Assembly (NCBI GenBank): GCA_964020975.1
Contig: OZ026619.1
Coordinates: forward strand, 96,084,804-96,148,803
Direction: 5' to 3'
Source: Hermodice carunculata
Lineage: Eukaryota; Annelida; Polychaeta; Eunicida; Amphinomidae
DNA length: 64,000 bases
The translations under genes were made by a program, and so were the position numbers. The notes beneath the pieces are model-generated. The model was not told the origin of the DNA and ran no database searches. It saw only the letters and a list, made by a program, of their open reading frames with translations. Within the stretch, counting starts at the first letter, position 1. Each line of letters starts with the position of its first letter. Shown here one piece after another: positions 1 to 34,566 of the stretch.

Positions 1-387
1 TTGACCTATTTTTGTGAGGTCACCATGCCTGTAAAGTTGAAAAAGGTGATTTTTGTAATGGTAGGGTGTAGCTGAGACATCAATGGTAATGTCAGCACAG
101 CACCAGGCCTAGGGGCCTGTTGTATTACATAATATGGGTGACCTTGATCTTCTGTCCCAAGGTCACCGAGGACATAAAGTCAAGGATTCACTGATTGTCT
201 TGACACATGCAACAATATGCATCACAGGAATTGCACAAATAAGCTATGATTTCATGTAAAGCTAAGTGCCATTTGGTGGACATTTCATACACTAGATGTA
301 CATAAGCATTAGGCCTCGCAACTTTGAAATTAAGATGTGGGTATGGCCATGGTGCTAGCAGAGCATTAGGCCCATGGGCCTCTTGTT
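1..387 (+). repeat. Family B repeat (HINE-like), 3' part
   Basis: Truncated by the window start. Matches the copies at 34648-39542, 52558-53165 and 57066-57160 (TTTGTGAGGTCA, CATGCCTGTAAAG, GTAGCTTGGACATCA). It ends GCAGAGCATTAGGCCCATGG, then GCCTCTTGTT: an inverted copy of the family's 5' end (AGCTCTGC), a GGCCCATGGGCC hairpin and the TCTTGTT terminus. It contains a perfect 10-bp inverted repeat, GGTGACCTTG (137-146) / CAAGGTCACC (158-167). Confidence 0.75.
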
Positions 388-846
388 TATTTAGTTTACT
401 CTTCAACAGAGCAAACTTGTGAATTAAAATTCAGGAGGGAAATCTCAAATTGTCACACAGAGTGAGATTTTTCTGTTTCACATTCACATTTATATTATCA
501 CAATAGGTGACCATTGTTGTATATTTTGTATTACTTCATTCAAATAGAAAAAAATGACCACTTAACTTTCATACAAAAACTAAAATTCATCCACTCACTA
601 GGGAGTGAACTATTTTCAATGGCTTTATTGCTTTATTTATACACGTATCTTGGATTTAATTGTTTTGTATTTGGAAAGTGATTGGGGAGCAAGCGAGGTC
701 TACATAAACTGCTGTCATATGTACCTGTAATGTACATGCAATTTAGCTGAGAGGATATTATTGGGACATGACACAGTGGATCTTGGCATGCATGCAGATG
801 ATTTTTTCCACAGATGAGCACCTGTACTGAGATATGATTGAGTACA

Positions 847-1140
847 TGATCATCATGCTGATCCATGGCAGATATGACCAAGTTTCCATCGGTTACAGTT
901 CTGGGTATATGATCAGCATGCTGATCCATGGCAGATATGTTTCTACAGCACTGGATACATGATCAGTGTGCTGATCCATGGCAGATATGTCTCTACAGCA
1001 CTGGATACATGATCAGTATGCTGATCCATGGCAGATATGTCTCTACAGCACTGGATACATGATCAGCATGCTGATCCATGGCAGAAATGTCTCTACAGCA
1101 CTGGATACATGATCAGTATGCTGATCCATGGCAGATATGA
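847..1140. repeat. 50-bp minisatellite with a palindromic core
   Basis: Exact 50-bp spacing of GATCAGYRTGCTGATC at 911, 961, 1011, 1061 and 1111, preceded by a degenerate unit at 847-910. The core GATCAGCATGCTGATC is a perfect 16-bp palindrome in the units at 911 and 1061. Unit body: CATGGCAGATATGTCTCTAC then AGCACTGGATACAT. Confidence 0.9.
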
Positions 1141-2232
1141 TTAGGTTTAAAGCTACTTTGCTGCGTGACTGTCACATGTCCTGCAGGTATGAGTACCAAG
1201 GTTGCAGTCCATCATGCATGCATATCCAGCCCTTGTCAGTTTTTTTTCCCTTGCTGTGAGAGGAAAAATTTGTCTGCTCCTGCTTCTATGGAAGCTTTGC
1301 CTGTCATTAATGAAAATTCATGGGAAATACAAAAAAGACCATAGACTGACCCATGAACAAACATACTTTCTTTACACAGGGTAAGACCAAGTGGTATACA
1401 TGTCAAGTTTATGTTGTCATGACAATGTAAATGGACTTTGTCTACATGAGACTAATTAACCAGTACGTTTCTCATCATGTCTCCCAATAATCCCATCATT
1501 TTTCTGTCAACTTCTTGTCATCCGCCAACCATGAGGGGGCACTAGTATCCAAAAACAGTGGCCCAGTATGATTCTTGTAAGTTTTGCTGTGTGTACAGGG
1601 TGTCTTGCCCTCTTTGCTAAAGATTCTTTTACTTTTAGCCTCACTATTATTATAATGAATTAATCAGCTGTTTTGCCATTCAACAATAATGTACTATTTT
1701 TTTTAAACACCCATTGCCAACAAAAATCTCAAATCCTCTATGTTATGACAAACAAATGCACTTAGAAGTTAATCATTGTAAGTTTGGGGTTAAAATGTGT
1801 TATAGAAATTTGGAAGTATATTTTGTTGATGCTGCAAGTCTATAGCTGTGTGTGGATGTGCATGAAGCGGCATAGAGCACACATAGGAAAATATCAAAAC
1901 AAAGATGCCTTTTTCGAAGCTTGAAAGCTTACTCAACAAACAGTATGTTCGTGTGATTTCTATCATTTGAGGTATGTAAGAAATAAACTCTGGCATTGAT
2001 GAGCCATGGTGGATAATGTTTATACTACTTCTTAGATTTTGCAGTTTTGTTCAGCAAACCTGGCAAAAACTGCGCATGCGAGAGATGTTAACTCCACCAT
2101 GGCGCGCCAAAGCCAGATTTTCTGTATCTATTAACCATCTTTGGGTAACTGATATCAGCCAATAGCAGCCATGTGAGGGGTACTATTCATGCTTTGTGGC
2201 CACTTATTGTCACACATAAATGACCCCTGTCT

Positions 2233-3214
2233 ATGGCAAGCCAACAGGGCCATAACACATTGGTCTTACGCGTTGCAGAGCCTCCACTACGCGTAGTCGA
2301 GCCAACCAATCAGATTTCAGTCTCCGCTACGTGTTGCCGAGAATAAGTTTCCACTACGCCTAGTTGAGCTTCGGCTACGCGTAGTGGAGCAACTTATGGC
2401 ACCTTTTGGCTGAAGAAAAGCAAACCAATCATTTACGTCCTTACAATCATTACTGATTTTAAAACAGCCAATCAAATTAGAGTCTCTACAACGCGTAGCG
2501 GAAACATGAAATTCTCTACAAAGCGTAGTCGAGACTTGAAATTCTCTACAACACGTCGTCGAGGCGGCCAATCAAATTACGGTCTCTACGATGCATAGCC
2601 GAATGGTTGTAACCCATATTTCAAAACAGAGGTTGAACAGGTATCAAATTTTACTTTTCAAGACAGCAAAGCGGCGCGTTGTTCAGTTCATGGACAAGCA
2701 TTTTTATTGGGTCCTACGCAACGCATAGTGGAGAACCAAATTTAATTGGTTCCCTCGGCTACGCGTCGTGGAGACCAGTAATTTTTCAACGCGTAGTTGA
2801 ACAGGTCTAATACAGTTTACAAGGACATTAGTGATTGGATAGTTTAGCTACACGCTATGGGAGGCATAGTTTCTCCACTAGGCGTCGCCGAACCTCGGCG
2901 ACGCGTTCTAGAAGAACATTTTCTCGGCAACGCGTAGTGGAGACTGTAATCTTATTGGTTAGTTTGACTACGCGTTGCCGAGCCTCGACTACGCGTAGTG
3001 GAGACTGTGATCTTATTGGTTGGCTCGACTACGTGTTGCCGAGACACTACTAAGCGTAGTGGAAACTGTAATCTTATTTGTTGGCTCGACTACGCGTAGT
3101 AGAGACTGCAATCTGATTGGTTTACTCGACTACGCGTTGCCGAGCCTCGACTACGTGTAGTGGAGGCTCGGCTACGCGTAAGACCTATGCGTTATGGCCC
3201 TGTTGGCTTGCCAT
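2233..3214. mobile_element. Non-autonomous inverted-repeat DNA element (hAT-like / foldback), 982 bp
   Basis: Ends form a terminal inverted repeat of about 50 bp starting ATGGCAAGCCAACAGGGCCA and ending TGGCCCTGTTGGCTTGCCAT. Flanks CCCTGTCT (2225-2232) and ACCTGTCT (3215-3222) make a 7/8 matching 8-bp target duplication, as hAT elements leave. The interior is many variants of CTACGCGTAGTGGAG and CGACTACGCGTTGCCGAG in both orientations, interleaved with CCAATCA/TGATTGG boxes. No transposase is coded; apparent reading frames here are repeat artefacts. Confidence 0.8.
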
Positions 3215-3236
3215 ACCTGTCTGCCCTTGGATTAGC

Positions 3237-3562
3237 CATGTCAATGATTACTCTCTACATACATGTCAATGATTACTGCCTGTATGCATGTCAGTGATTA
3301 CTGTCCATATACATGTCAGTGATTACTCTCTATATACATGTCAATGATTACTCTCTATATACATGTCAGTGATTACTCTCTATATATGCATGTCAATGAT
3401 TACTCTATATACATGTCAGTGATTACTCTCTCTATATACATGTCAATGATTACTCTAAAAACATATCAATGATTACTCTATATACATGTCAATGATTACT
3501 CCCTATATACATGTCGGTGATTACTGTCCGTATACATGTCCATGATTACTGTCTGTAAATGT
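3237..3562. repeat. About 25-bp minisatellite
   Basis: About 13 tandem copies of ACATGTCARTGATTACTCTC with a variable TATA-rich spacer. It sits directly beside the inverted-repeat element and within 1 kb upstream of the PP2C start codon. Confidence 0.85.
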
Positions 3563-4449
3563 ATCTTGGAGCCTGTTAAAAGTGATAACTGTGGTACCTA
3601 CTCTAAACACTATCTTTAATGAGAGGCCACTTTTTTTAACAAATCTGTCATGCACCTGAATGAATTTCAGTTATACATTCCCCTGTATTTTAAGACCACC
3701 TGTAATATGAGACAATTTTTTGCTGGCATCGGGTGGTTTTAAGTAGCAGGTACTACTGCATCATTATCGTTGAATTGTACAATTGATCTGTGGATTTTAT
3801 GCTTCAGCCATTTGGAATATAAGCCTAGCATACTTTTCTTATCAGAGGGTACCACTTTCAAGAGAGATCACGAGTTTTCTGTGCTAGTCAGATATGATAG
3901 AAGGTGTCAGTAGTCGTCATCAGGTTAACTGACTATCTTGAACATTATTTCATTTTACCATTCAATCAGCTGTTTTTATACATTTTTCTGTCATCAAAAT
4001 GTATCCCCCCAAAAATGAAAACGTCATGAAATCCTGGTAAAATCAATGTTGCAGGTGAAATGTAGTTTACAATGACTTGATTACAAACCATTGCATCAAA
4101 GTGTGTCCTTTGTTATAGGAGGTAATATTGGTGAGTTACATTTTAACAATGATCTATTTCATAGATGGCACCATGAGTAAATTTTACTAAACTGGTGATG
4201 TTTATCATGTTTATGGTAGTTCAGTTCATGGCCTAAGTTATGTTATTGTGTTTCACGTAGTATGTTTGATTAAGGATCTCCATCTATCTCTCTGACAAAA
4301 GGATTAGCAAACATGCCAAATTGGATTTATTCTGGCTATTAGATGTCACATGAGCCGTCTGGATGGAGGACCTCTGCTTTGCTTGAAGGCCTTTAGGCTG
4401 ACCACCCTATAGCATGTGTATAATGCAGAGAACTTTTCTGTGAACAGAG

Positions 4450-27170
<22,721 letters not shown>

Positions 27171-28419
27171 CACAAGTATAAAGGACAGGGAGAGACTGAC
27201 ATTACGTTGTATGTCTGTTGTTGTGTACAGAAGGGGGGAGGGTAGACAGAGACATCTCATATCAACAGCAAACATGGACAGGAGATTTGGAAGGTGTGTG
27301 GGGGGGGGGTGGGCGTGGGTGGGTCTGTTGCATCAGAACTACTAGGGCTGCTGCAGCAGAAATGTGGCCATTGCTGAGTAAGTGGCTCCACCTAGTGTAT
27401 ACTATGGGAACCACACCCAGCTTGTAATTATATTGGTCAGGCTTCAACCAGCGTACCTTTCAGTTTTATCCAGTCAAATTTAGGAACTGTTGCAAAACTT
27501 TGTCACTGGGTTGAAAAGTGCTGACTTTTGCCTGATCCGGAACTGCAGTAAATAGCATAAAAATCTGTATATTTTCACAAATTACTATTGAGAGACATGT
27601 CTTATGACCATGAATATACATATTATACGTTAATAGATTGATGTACATATAAATGAATGTTCATATCCAGTTCTTTTGTGCTTCTTGTTTTCTATTTATT
27701 TTTAATGACAACAACAAGAAAAATAACAACAGCAACCAATGTGTGATAATGATTTTAAATGCTGGATTTAGCATACCAGTGTGGAACAAATTGGTGTTCA
27801 TGTGTCTGGGTGATCTTTGGATTTGTGTCGATCAAAAAGGAACAGGTTTTCCTCAAAGGGGGGGGGGGGGCGTTTGAAGTGCATTTTGAGGTGCTCTATC
27901 CTATTTTGTGACTTTAAATAGTTATAGAGAAACCTACTATGGATGCGGCTTCTTACAAGCTTACATTATTCCACCACTACATTGTTGACAGCCAGTAAGA
28001 AACCTTTATGTTTGTGCTGCAAGCCTAATGTAGTGCTTTACCACTGAATTGGTTCTGAGTGTAGTGAAAAATGTTCACGTGTAAATGTTTCAAAAAAAAT
28101 ATTGGTCAAAGGTTAGCAGTTGAACAAAACGAACACTAATATCAGCATACTGTTGAATCAGGTTTTCTGAATGATAGTTTTCCCTGATTTTCGTTTTTCC
28201 AAGGAGGTTCATTCAGGAACATTTGACTCGGGGACTTTTCTATTCTCTTAAAAGTGGAGTCCACCTTGAGGTCAATTCAGAAAAATGAAAGTCAGAAAAT
28301 TCTGCGTTAAGGCTAATTTGGCAATATAATAGGTGGGAATACAAATGTTTATACAGTAGTTGCACTGTCCTGATAACATGTTGAAATACTTTGGCATTCA
28401 CAGCATTAGGTGATAAGTA
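27171..28419. other. 3' flank of the PP2C gene
   Basis: Probably includes the 3' UTR. Contains G-runs at 27300-27310 and 27859-27870. I see no canonical AATAAA near the stop and no other gene. Confidence 0.4.
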
Positions 28420-28880
28420 GATATTTAGCTCACTGATTTGTCAGTCAACAGAACTTATAAAGCCTGTATCTTTTGTCAGTCTGTTTGTCAGTCAAACTAA
28501 ATGACTTCTCAAGAACTGGCACAGAATACTTTGATTTTACGCACAGATGTGCCCCTGGAGGCCTCTGCCAAGTTTGTGGAGGAGACGATAATGCAATGAT
28601 TTCTATTTAACTTGAGCTGAACTGGCTTGTCAGGCAGCTGAGCTCATATGATGGTCAATCATCTGTAGTCCATTCATCCACGATCAACATTTTCAACTTT
28701 CCGAAATTGTCAATCAGATTCACTTCAAACTTGGTGGGGATATACCTCAGGTGGGTCTCAACAAAGTTTGTTTAAACAAGTGTTGCACCAGTGATTTTTA
28801 GATTTTTCAATGAACATTTTGGTTAGTCTTTTTAGAAAACCTTAAAAAAATCTCTAAAACTGCCAAGCCAGTTTTTTTGC
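28420..28880 (+). repeat. Old family A-like fragments
   Basis: Two decayed 5' heads: TTTAGCTCACTGATTTGTCA near 28430 and GAGCTGAACTGGCTTGTCAG near 28612. The body of the second (CAGATTCACTTCAAACTTGG, CTCAACAAAGTTTG, CCAGTGATTTTTAGATTTTT) is family A. Confidence 0.6.
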
Positions 28881-29197
28881 CAGTCAGCAGAATGACTTGT
28901 CCGGGGATTAATGGCACCGAAACAAGTCTTGTGCTGGTTCCCCACTGATGACCCAATTTTCTATAAAGGCTAATAAAGCCTAAAACTTTCTTCAAAAATT
29001 CAAATATTATGATTATTTGACACAGGACACTAACTTAAGTATTTTGAGAAAGAATAAGGCTAATGATACAAAATAATACCAGAAATGTGAATCCTATGTA
29101 GAAAGTTGACACTGCATAATCTAGATAACCTTGATCTACTTCCTCAAGGTCAGGTAGGGAATGCTTTTCAATGGAAGAGATATTTTGTTATGGTCAT

Positions 29198-29352
29198 TAT
29201 GTTTTCCTGTGTACCCACAGGGAGACCTATTGTTTTTTCCTCCTCCTCCTCCTCCTCCTCCTCCTCCTCCTCCTCCTCCTCCTCCTCCTCCTCCTCCTCC
29301 TCCTCCTCCTCCTCCTCCTCCTCCTCCTCCTCCTCCTCCTCCTCCTCCTCCT
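29198..29352 (+). repeat. Family C-type hairpin head and (TCC)n microsatellite
   Basis: ATGTTTTCCTGTGTACCCAC followed by AGGGAGACCTATTG parallels the family C 5' hairpin. A pure (TCC)n tract follows at 29238-29352. The poly-Pro, poly-Ser, poly-Leu and poly-Glu reading frames are artefacts. Confidence 0.7.
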
Positions 29353-30060
29353 GTAGAAGTTGTGCCACTAGGGCTTTCATTTTGCACAGGATTCTAGTCC
29401 ACTATAAGCTGATAAGGGTTCAGTCAAGTTTGAAGTTGGGGGACGACCCCAATTCCAAGGTCACAGAGCCATGTCAGTGAATTTGGTTTTGCATGGTAAC
29501 TTGAGAAGTTTTTCAGCTAGGCTTATATATTGCACAAGATGATAGTTCTTTATGAGAGCTTGGTCATGTTCAAAGATGGGTGACCTTGACCCTATTCCCA
29601 AGGTCGCAATGCCACATTAGTGAATTCATCAACACATTGATGCGAGCGAGATAACGCCAGAAGTTTTGGAGCTAGGGCTTTCATATTTCTGAGGATTATA
29701 ATCCACTTTAAGAGTTTGATCAAGTTTGAAGATGGGTGACGACCCCATTTCAAGGTATAGTGAATTTGGTTTCTGCATGATAACTTGAGAAGTTTTTGAG
29801 CCTTAGCGAAAAAAGAAGGATTCCTGATGGATTCCTAAAAAATGGATTCCTTTTAGACTGTTTTGATTCCATTTGCCCTGTGTGTTAACATCTGACCAGT
29901 TAGGGTTCATTTTTGGTCGCAAAATGCATTGAGTACAGCGAAATATTTATAAGGAATCCAAAGTAATTTTACTGTACCATACATGTATCTCTCTCCTAAA
30001 AGGAAGGAATCCTTTTTTCCAATGAATCCTAAAAGAATCCCAGTTTGCCATGTAATCCAA
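29353..30060. repeat. Diverged tandem units after the (TCC)n tract
   Basis: Two to three units of about 160-190 bp with GCTAGGGCTTTCATATT, GATGGGTGACCTTGACCC, CCCAAGGTCGCA and TTGAGAAGTTTTTGAGC. From 29810 onward, short GGATTCCT/AGGAATCC runs occur. Organisation resembles the satellite body of family C. Confidence 0.55.
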
Positions 30061-30300
30061 AAGAAATCCATTTTCTTCGACTTGGGAGGGCTTTTATATT
30101 GGTCAACAAGGAACTTTGAAAGTGAGCATTGGCTGTCTCATGAATAATCTTACCTATTAGGTATAAATATACGGTAACTGTGAAAAAGACACCCCATAAA
30201 ATCCCCCCTCTTAATATTTTCATGCTAAACAGGGTGCACAAGTCCACATGATCACAACATGCCATGCAAAATTTGTGAAATTTTGGTTCTCTCTCAGACT

Positions 30301-31012
30301 TGCTGACAACAGAGGGCGCGCACTGTGCAACCACTTTTCTTGCTGGCCCTGCTACGCGGAGAATGTCGAGGTAAAGGACGTGGCTACAACAACGCTCAAA
30401 AACTTTGTTTTCCTGTTTCATGTGTTGCTGGCACAAAGTTTCTGTGAGCTGTTCTTAAGGTGCAGTAAGATGCAAATGCCAAGGAAAGTGACCATACAGG
30501 TGGTGCTGATCCCTAAAACAAAGGAAACAAAGTGTTTAGTGTGTGGCCTATCTGGAATTGGTGCCAACAAAAGACATAATTTACGGGATCGCTATGGTAA
30601 CTACACGTCCCTGCACACAGACCTGCAGGAACTGTTTAATGACAATGTCAAACTACGTGCAGCAGAACAGTTTATGCCCATGACATGCTAATCGTGCCAT
30701 TGCAAAATTATGACAGCAAACAGTAAGCGGCAAAGTTGATTTACTGCCAGAAGTAGAGCACACTTTAAAAAGCGTGCAAGCATCATATGGAATACAATAT
30801 ACCAAAAGGGGCGTGCCCATCAGTGCTGATATTGCAAGGCCTGGTGGCAATCAGCTTCAGAAAGTGTCATCACCATTGGCGTCAAAGCTAAGATAGCGAT
30901 CCCATAAATTCCGTTGTAATCATGTAGCCACCTGTCCTTGACCTTGACATTCTCCACGTAGCATGACCAGCAAGAAAAGTGGTCACACGGTGTGCGCCCT
31001 CTGTAGTCAGCA
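30301..31012. mobile_element. Non-autonomous DNA element with about 100-bp inverted ends (712 bp)
   Basis: Left end TGCTGACAACAGAGGGCGCG, right end GCGCCCTCTGTAGTCAGCA. The inverted match continues about 100 bp inward (CCACTTTTCTTGCTGG, GAGAATGTC, GTGGCTAC). No convincing target duplication was found, so the superfamily is unassigned. Confidence 0.75.
30469..30691 (+). pseudogene. Zinc-finger-like coding fragment inside the 712-bp element
   Basis: The frame codes MQMPRKVTIQVVLIPK, then KCLVCGLSGIGANKRHNLRD and YTSLHTDLQELFNDNVKL, ending 30691. C-x2-C at the start and, in another frame after 30672, a CPCHD-like pair suggest a broken two-pair zinc-binding module. I do not recognise the parent gene. 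It may be a captured exon or a remnant of the element's own protein. Confidence 0.35.
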
Positions 31013-31199
31013 CCTTGAACCTTGCGGTTGAACCAGACCGGTTGGTTACCTTTGACTACTCACTGGTCCGTATTTTCATGCAGAATAAGACATCGCCTTC
31101 AGCAACTGTGTACCTTCTTCCTTTTTTTTTGAGCATAATAACCTCTTCACTGGGACAAAATATGATGAACTGGTCGGGAGCCAGACTAGATGTGACTTT

Positions 31200-31760
31200 G
31201 CCACAAACCCTAAAATTGAATTTCAAATGGCATCTCTATGTAAAACAGTTTTGAAGCTATTCAAGATTTAAATTTTGTGTATTCACCTAAAATGGTTTAA
31301 ATTAGAATTTTACAATTTTAAATCATGGTTCATTGGAGGCAGCCATGTCACAAACCCATAAACTGGGAGTTGGAATGGCACCTCTATCAATAATTATTTT
31401 GAAGATGTTTAAGATTTAAATTGTGCAATTTGCATAAATTAAAATCCTACAACTTTGGTTCAGGGTTCACTTGATGCTGCTTTGCCGCAAATCCATTAAT
31501 TGAAGTTTGAGAGGCATCTTTATCTTTAAAAGTTTTGGAGATATTCAACTTTTAAATTTCTCAATGCCCCTAATGAGCAATATTTAAAATTCTACAACTT
31601 TCACTTACTGTCCATTACATTAGCAGGTGTCATAAATCTATACATGCACATTGAAATTTTGTGTCTGTCTACAATAGTTTGGAATATATGGAGTTTTTAA
31701 AATTTTCTTTACCCTTAATTTGCATGATTTTAAACACTTTGTGACATAGCTGCATCCCAT
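31200..31760. repeat. About 145-bp tandem array (related to 9200-9800)
   Basis: Units with GGCATCTCTATG, GGCACCTCTATC and GGCATCTTTATC near 31226, 31376 and 31513. Each has TTCAAGATTTAAATT-like and TACAACTTTGGTTCA-like parts. Confidence 0.65.
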
Positions 31761-31950
31761 GAACCAAAGTTGCAGAATGTTGATTTATGTTTAATTTGCA
31801 AATTTGGTGAATGTGCAAAATATTAATCGAAGTTGTTCACTATATCTCTGATTTTTAACAAATTTTTCAGTTTGGGTACTTATGCAGTTAATCCATACAT
31901 TCCCATTGATAACAATGAAAATGAATGGAAATTTCAATGGTCTCTCATTT

Positions 31951-32620
31951 TTAGCTCTGCTGACTTGTCAGTCAGTTGAGCTTATGTGGTGGCTTTGTAT
32001 CCGTCGTCCATCGCCATCCACAATTCACATTTTGGACTCCTTCACAACCACTGGCCAGATTCACCTCAAACTTGGTGGGAGTGTACCTTGGGTGGATCTC
32101 TACCAAATTGTTCGAATGGTCATGCACCAGTGATGTTGATTTTTTATGAAAATTTTTGTTCTTTTTTGGGGCAAATCTTCAAAAATCTTCTCTGAGCTGC
32201 TCACCCAGCTGCTTTGATATTACACAGGAACACTCCTAAGGACTTCTAGTTTTTAATTATGTCACCAAGTGGTGCTGCAATTTTTTGGTCAGCTGACTTG
32301 CTAGTCAGGCTGAGTTTTTAGGAGGATGTCCATCCGTCCGGCCGTCCATTCACATTATATTTTCAACTTCTTTTGCAAAGCTGTCAGCCAGATTCACTTG
32401 AAACTTGGCAGCAATGAACCTGGTGTGGGTCTCTACCAAGTTTGTTCAATGGTGACGCTCTAATGATTTTTTTTATTTTTCATGAATTTTTTTGTTCCTG
32501 TATTGGGCAAATCTTAAAAAACCTTCTTCGAAACCACTCACCCGGTTCCTTTGATGTCACACAGGAACACTCCCAGGGACTCCTAGTTCTAAATTTGGTG
32601 CTGCAACTTCTTTAGGCTGG
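31951..32620 (+). repeat. Old family A repeats, two heads
   Basis: A 5' head, AGCTCTGCTGACTTGTCAGT, at 31951 and another near 32290 (GGTCAGCTGACTTGCTAGTC). The body has CAGATTCACCTCAAACTTGG, GTGGATCTCTACCAAATTG and ACACAGGAACACTCC. The family A 3' end is missing. The reading frames here are repeat artefacts. Confidence 0.7.
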
Positions 32621-33176
32621 GCGAAAGCCCACCTTACACATTCTCCAGATTGTATAGAGGGAGTGTAAAGTTTGAAATTTTTGAAAAGTATAAATGTCAG
32701 GGCCATAAAAAATATGCTTTATGTAAGGCACATGTATTGGATATAAATTGTAAAAATCACAAATGCCCTATTTTCATGGCTCGAGCATGTTACTGTGAGC
32801 GAATTTGTTACTATTTTTAGCACCTGGAGGCAGAACACTGCACACAGTCCTAACAATTTGTTATATATCCTTGCTCTGACAACAGAGAGAAATGTTAAAA
32901 ATAATTCAACAGATGCTTGTTATTTGCATATTAACCTAAAATGGTGTGAAATGAAATATGGATAGATAAAATATGAGCAAGCTAAAACATTTGTAAGTTT
33001 TGACGTTTTTTTGATTGAGTAAATATAGGTCCTTGGCGAGCGGAGTCCTGTAGCCCCAAAAAAAACTAAACTGGGGGCCTTGAGAACAAGATTCGTGAGA
33101 CCAAATCGCAACCTGTATTAATCGTCTATGGCAGACTATGTGACAAGTTTTACACTCCAGTATTTCATTACTCATT
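32621..33176. other. No feature recognised
   Basis: AT-rich sequence without a convincing exon, RNA or repeat end. Confidence 0.4.
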
Positions 33177-33330
33177 AGCTCTGCTGACCTAAGGTCGCAG
33201 AGCTTATAGCATCACTCATGTCTGTCCGTCCATGTGTCTGTATTTTGGAAACACTATAGTCTCTATTGAATGAAGAATATTTCTAAGGTTGAGAGGACCT
33301 GTTAAAACCACCAGTTGACTTTTATGGGTA
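33177..33330 (+). repeat. Family B 5' head
   Basis: AGCTCTGCTGACCTAAGGTC followed by GCAGAGCTTAT: outer arms AGCTCTGC/GCAGAGCT and inner arms GACCT/AGGTC. CTGTCCGTCC follows. The rest of the copy decays within about 150 bp. Confidence 0.7.
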
Positions 33331-34158
33331 ACTGCCTGTCTCGAGTGAGGAGTGAAATTTGTTTCTTCACATTGGTATAGGAAGATGAATGGTGATGCTT
33401 TGGTAACTCTGGAATCTTTTCGCTGTCATTGTTGGGTTTGAAATTTATGAATGTCATGTTTTTTGTATAAGTGTAACATACTAGAGATGTAGGTCCCAAA
33501 GAACTAATATTAAATCTGAAAAATTAAACTGAAACAAAAACTACTTTCCTTGATCTGAATATAGAAATAAAGAATAACCAGTATTAATTGACAAGAGAGA
33601 CCAGTTCAAATTTGATATTATCTCCTACTCTGATCTGACAGGAAACATTCCAGAGAAATAAGCATATGGACTTAGTATCGGACAAGTGATACGTATTGCT
33701 AGAAACACCACACTTTTTAGCGATTTTGTCAATAGAGTCAGAACTTTGTTGCAAAAACTACAATGCAAAGGTTATAAAAAACAATAACTACACAAAACTA
33801 TGTTGAAATGTTTCCAGAGATATGACCAAATACCTAAAAAATACAACACTAACTCAAGAACATTAGTCAAACAATTTCAAGATGGAGTTTGAAATGACAT
33901 TGTGTCGTCCTCAAAGTGTTCAGAGAGGGAAAGTAACTGGGTTAAAGTATACTTAACCCACCTGGAGAATTTTCTAGTCCGTCTTAAGTCGGAAAATCAT
34001 GATCATACTCACTCTTTTCAATCTTCATCCAGTATAGTGGAAGAGGTGGCTTCCAGCTAATACCTTAGTACACTTTACCTAATAACACCTCTAGTCAACT
34101 TTATGGTGCTAAAAATTGTATTACTATTTACCTGTTTATACCAGTGTCGGTATGGTGG
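33331..34158. other. No gene recognised
   Basis: AT-rich sequence between a family B head and the TRIM-like element. No exon, RNA or repeat end could be supported. Confidence 0.4.
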
Positions 34159-34163
34159 TGTTG

Positions 34164-34239
34164 TGGTCCAGCCGGGTATCGAACCCGGGACCTCTCGCAC
34201 CCCGAGCCAGCGTTTAGCCATTACGCCAAAAGTCCGGAC
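34164..34239 (-). other. tRNA-like sequence in terminal repeat 1
   Basis: 76 nt from GTCCGGAC to GGCTGGACCA on the minus strand. It has an A-box-like TGGCGTAATGG, a perfect T-arm CCGGG-TTCGATA-CCCGG with B-box GGTTCGATACC, and partly paired acceptor ends. The anticodon arm lacks U33, so a working tRNA is unlikely. Confidence 0.65.
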
Positions 34240-34490
34240 GTTGAGCGCGAGGGCTCAACACTGCCTGGCCCTCACTACACTCCTTCCCCTTTTCTCCCAA
34301 GGACCAAGGAATGCCCAGTGATAGCACCGAACTGACCCCACAGGCTGCCTCCCTGGCTCCCAGCCACGACGAGCACAACCCCACCAGCCGTTGTCCCTCC
34401 GACTCCCAGCCGGCCGAGCCCAACGACGAACCACCCTCAGCCACCGCGGCCTGTTGGCGTGCGTTCGTGTTCACCCTGACACCAATGTTG

Positions 34491-34566
34491 TGGTCCAGCC
34501 GGGTATCGAACCCGGGACCTCTCGCACCCCGAGCCAGCGTTTTGCCATTACGCCAAAAGTCCGGAC
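34491..34566 (-). other. tRNA-like sequence in terminal repeat 2
   Basis: Second copy, 327 bp from the first, with the same A-box-like and B-box-like elements and T-arm. Confidence 0.65.

Larger units (their letters stand above)
388..4449. other. 5' flank of the PP2C gene: repeats, no further gene seen
   Basis: Apart from the three repeats listed separately, 388-846, 1141-2232 and 3563-4449 hold no coding exon I can support. 3650-3770 resembles a degenerate short DNA-transposon remnant (AAGACCACCTGTAATATGAG and GTGGTTTTAAGTAGCAGG). No clear TATA box or 5' UTR exon of the PP2C gene was found. Confidence 0.5.

Noticed and set aside
911-1140. CRISPR-like array
   Set aside because: Repeats and intervening sequence are both conserved, so this is a minisatellite; the genome is eukaryotic.
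29106-29480. Poly-Ser, poly-Pro, poly-Leu, poly-Gly and poly-Glu frames
   Set aside because: All read the (TCC)n microsatellite in different frames.
34164-34566. Two functional tRNA genes
   Set aside because: A and B boxes and the T-arm are good, but the anticodon arm lacks U33 and both copies lie in terminal repeats of a mobile element.
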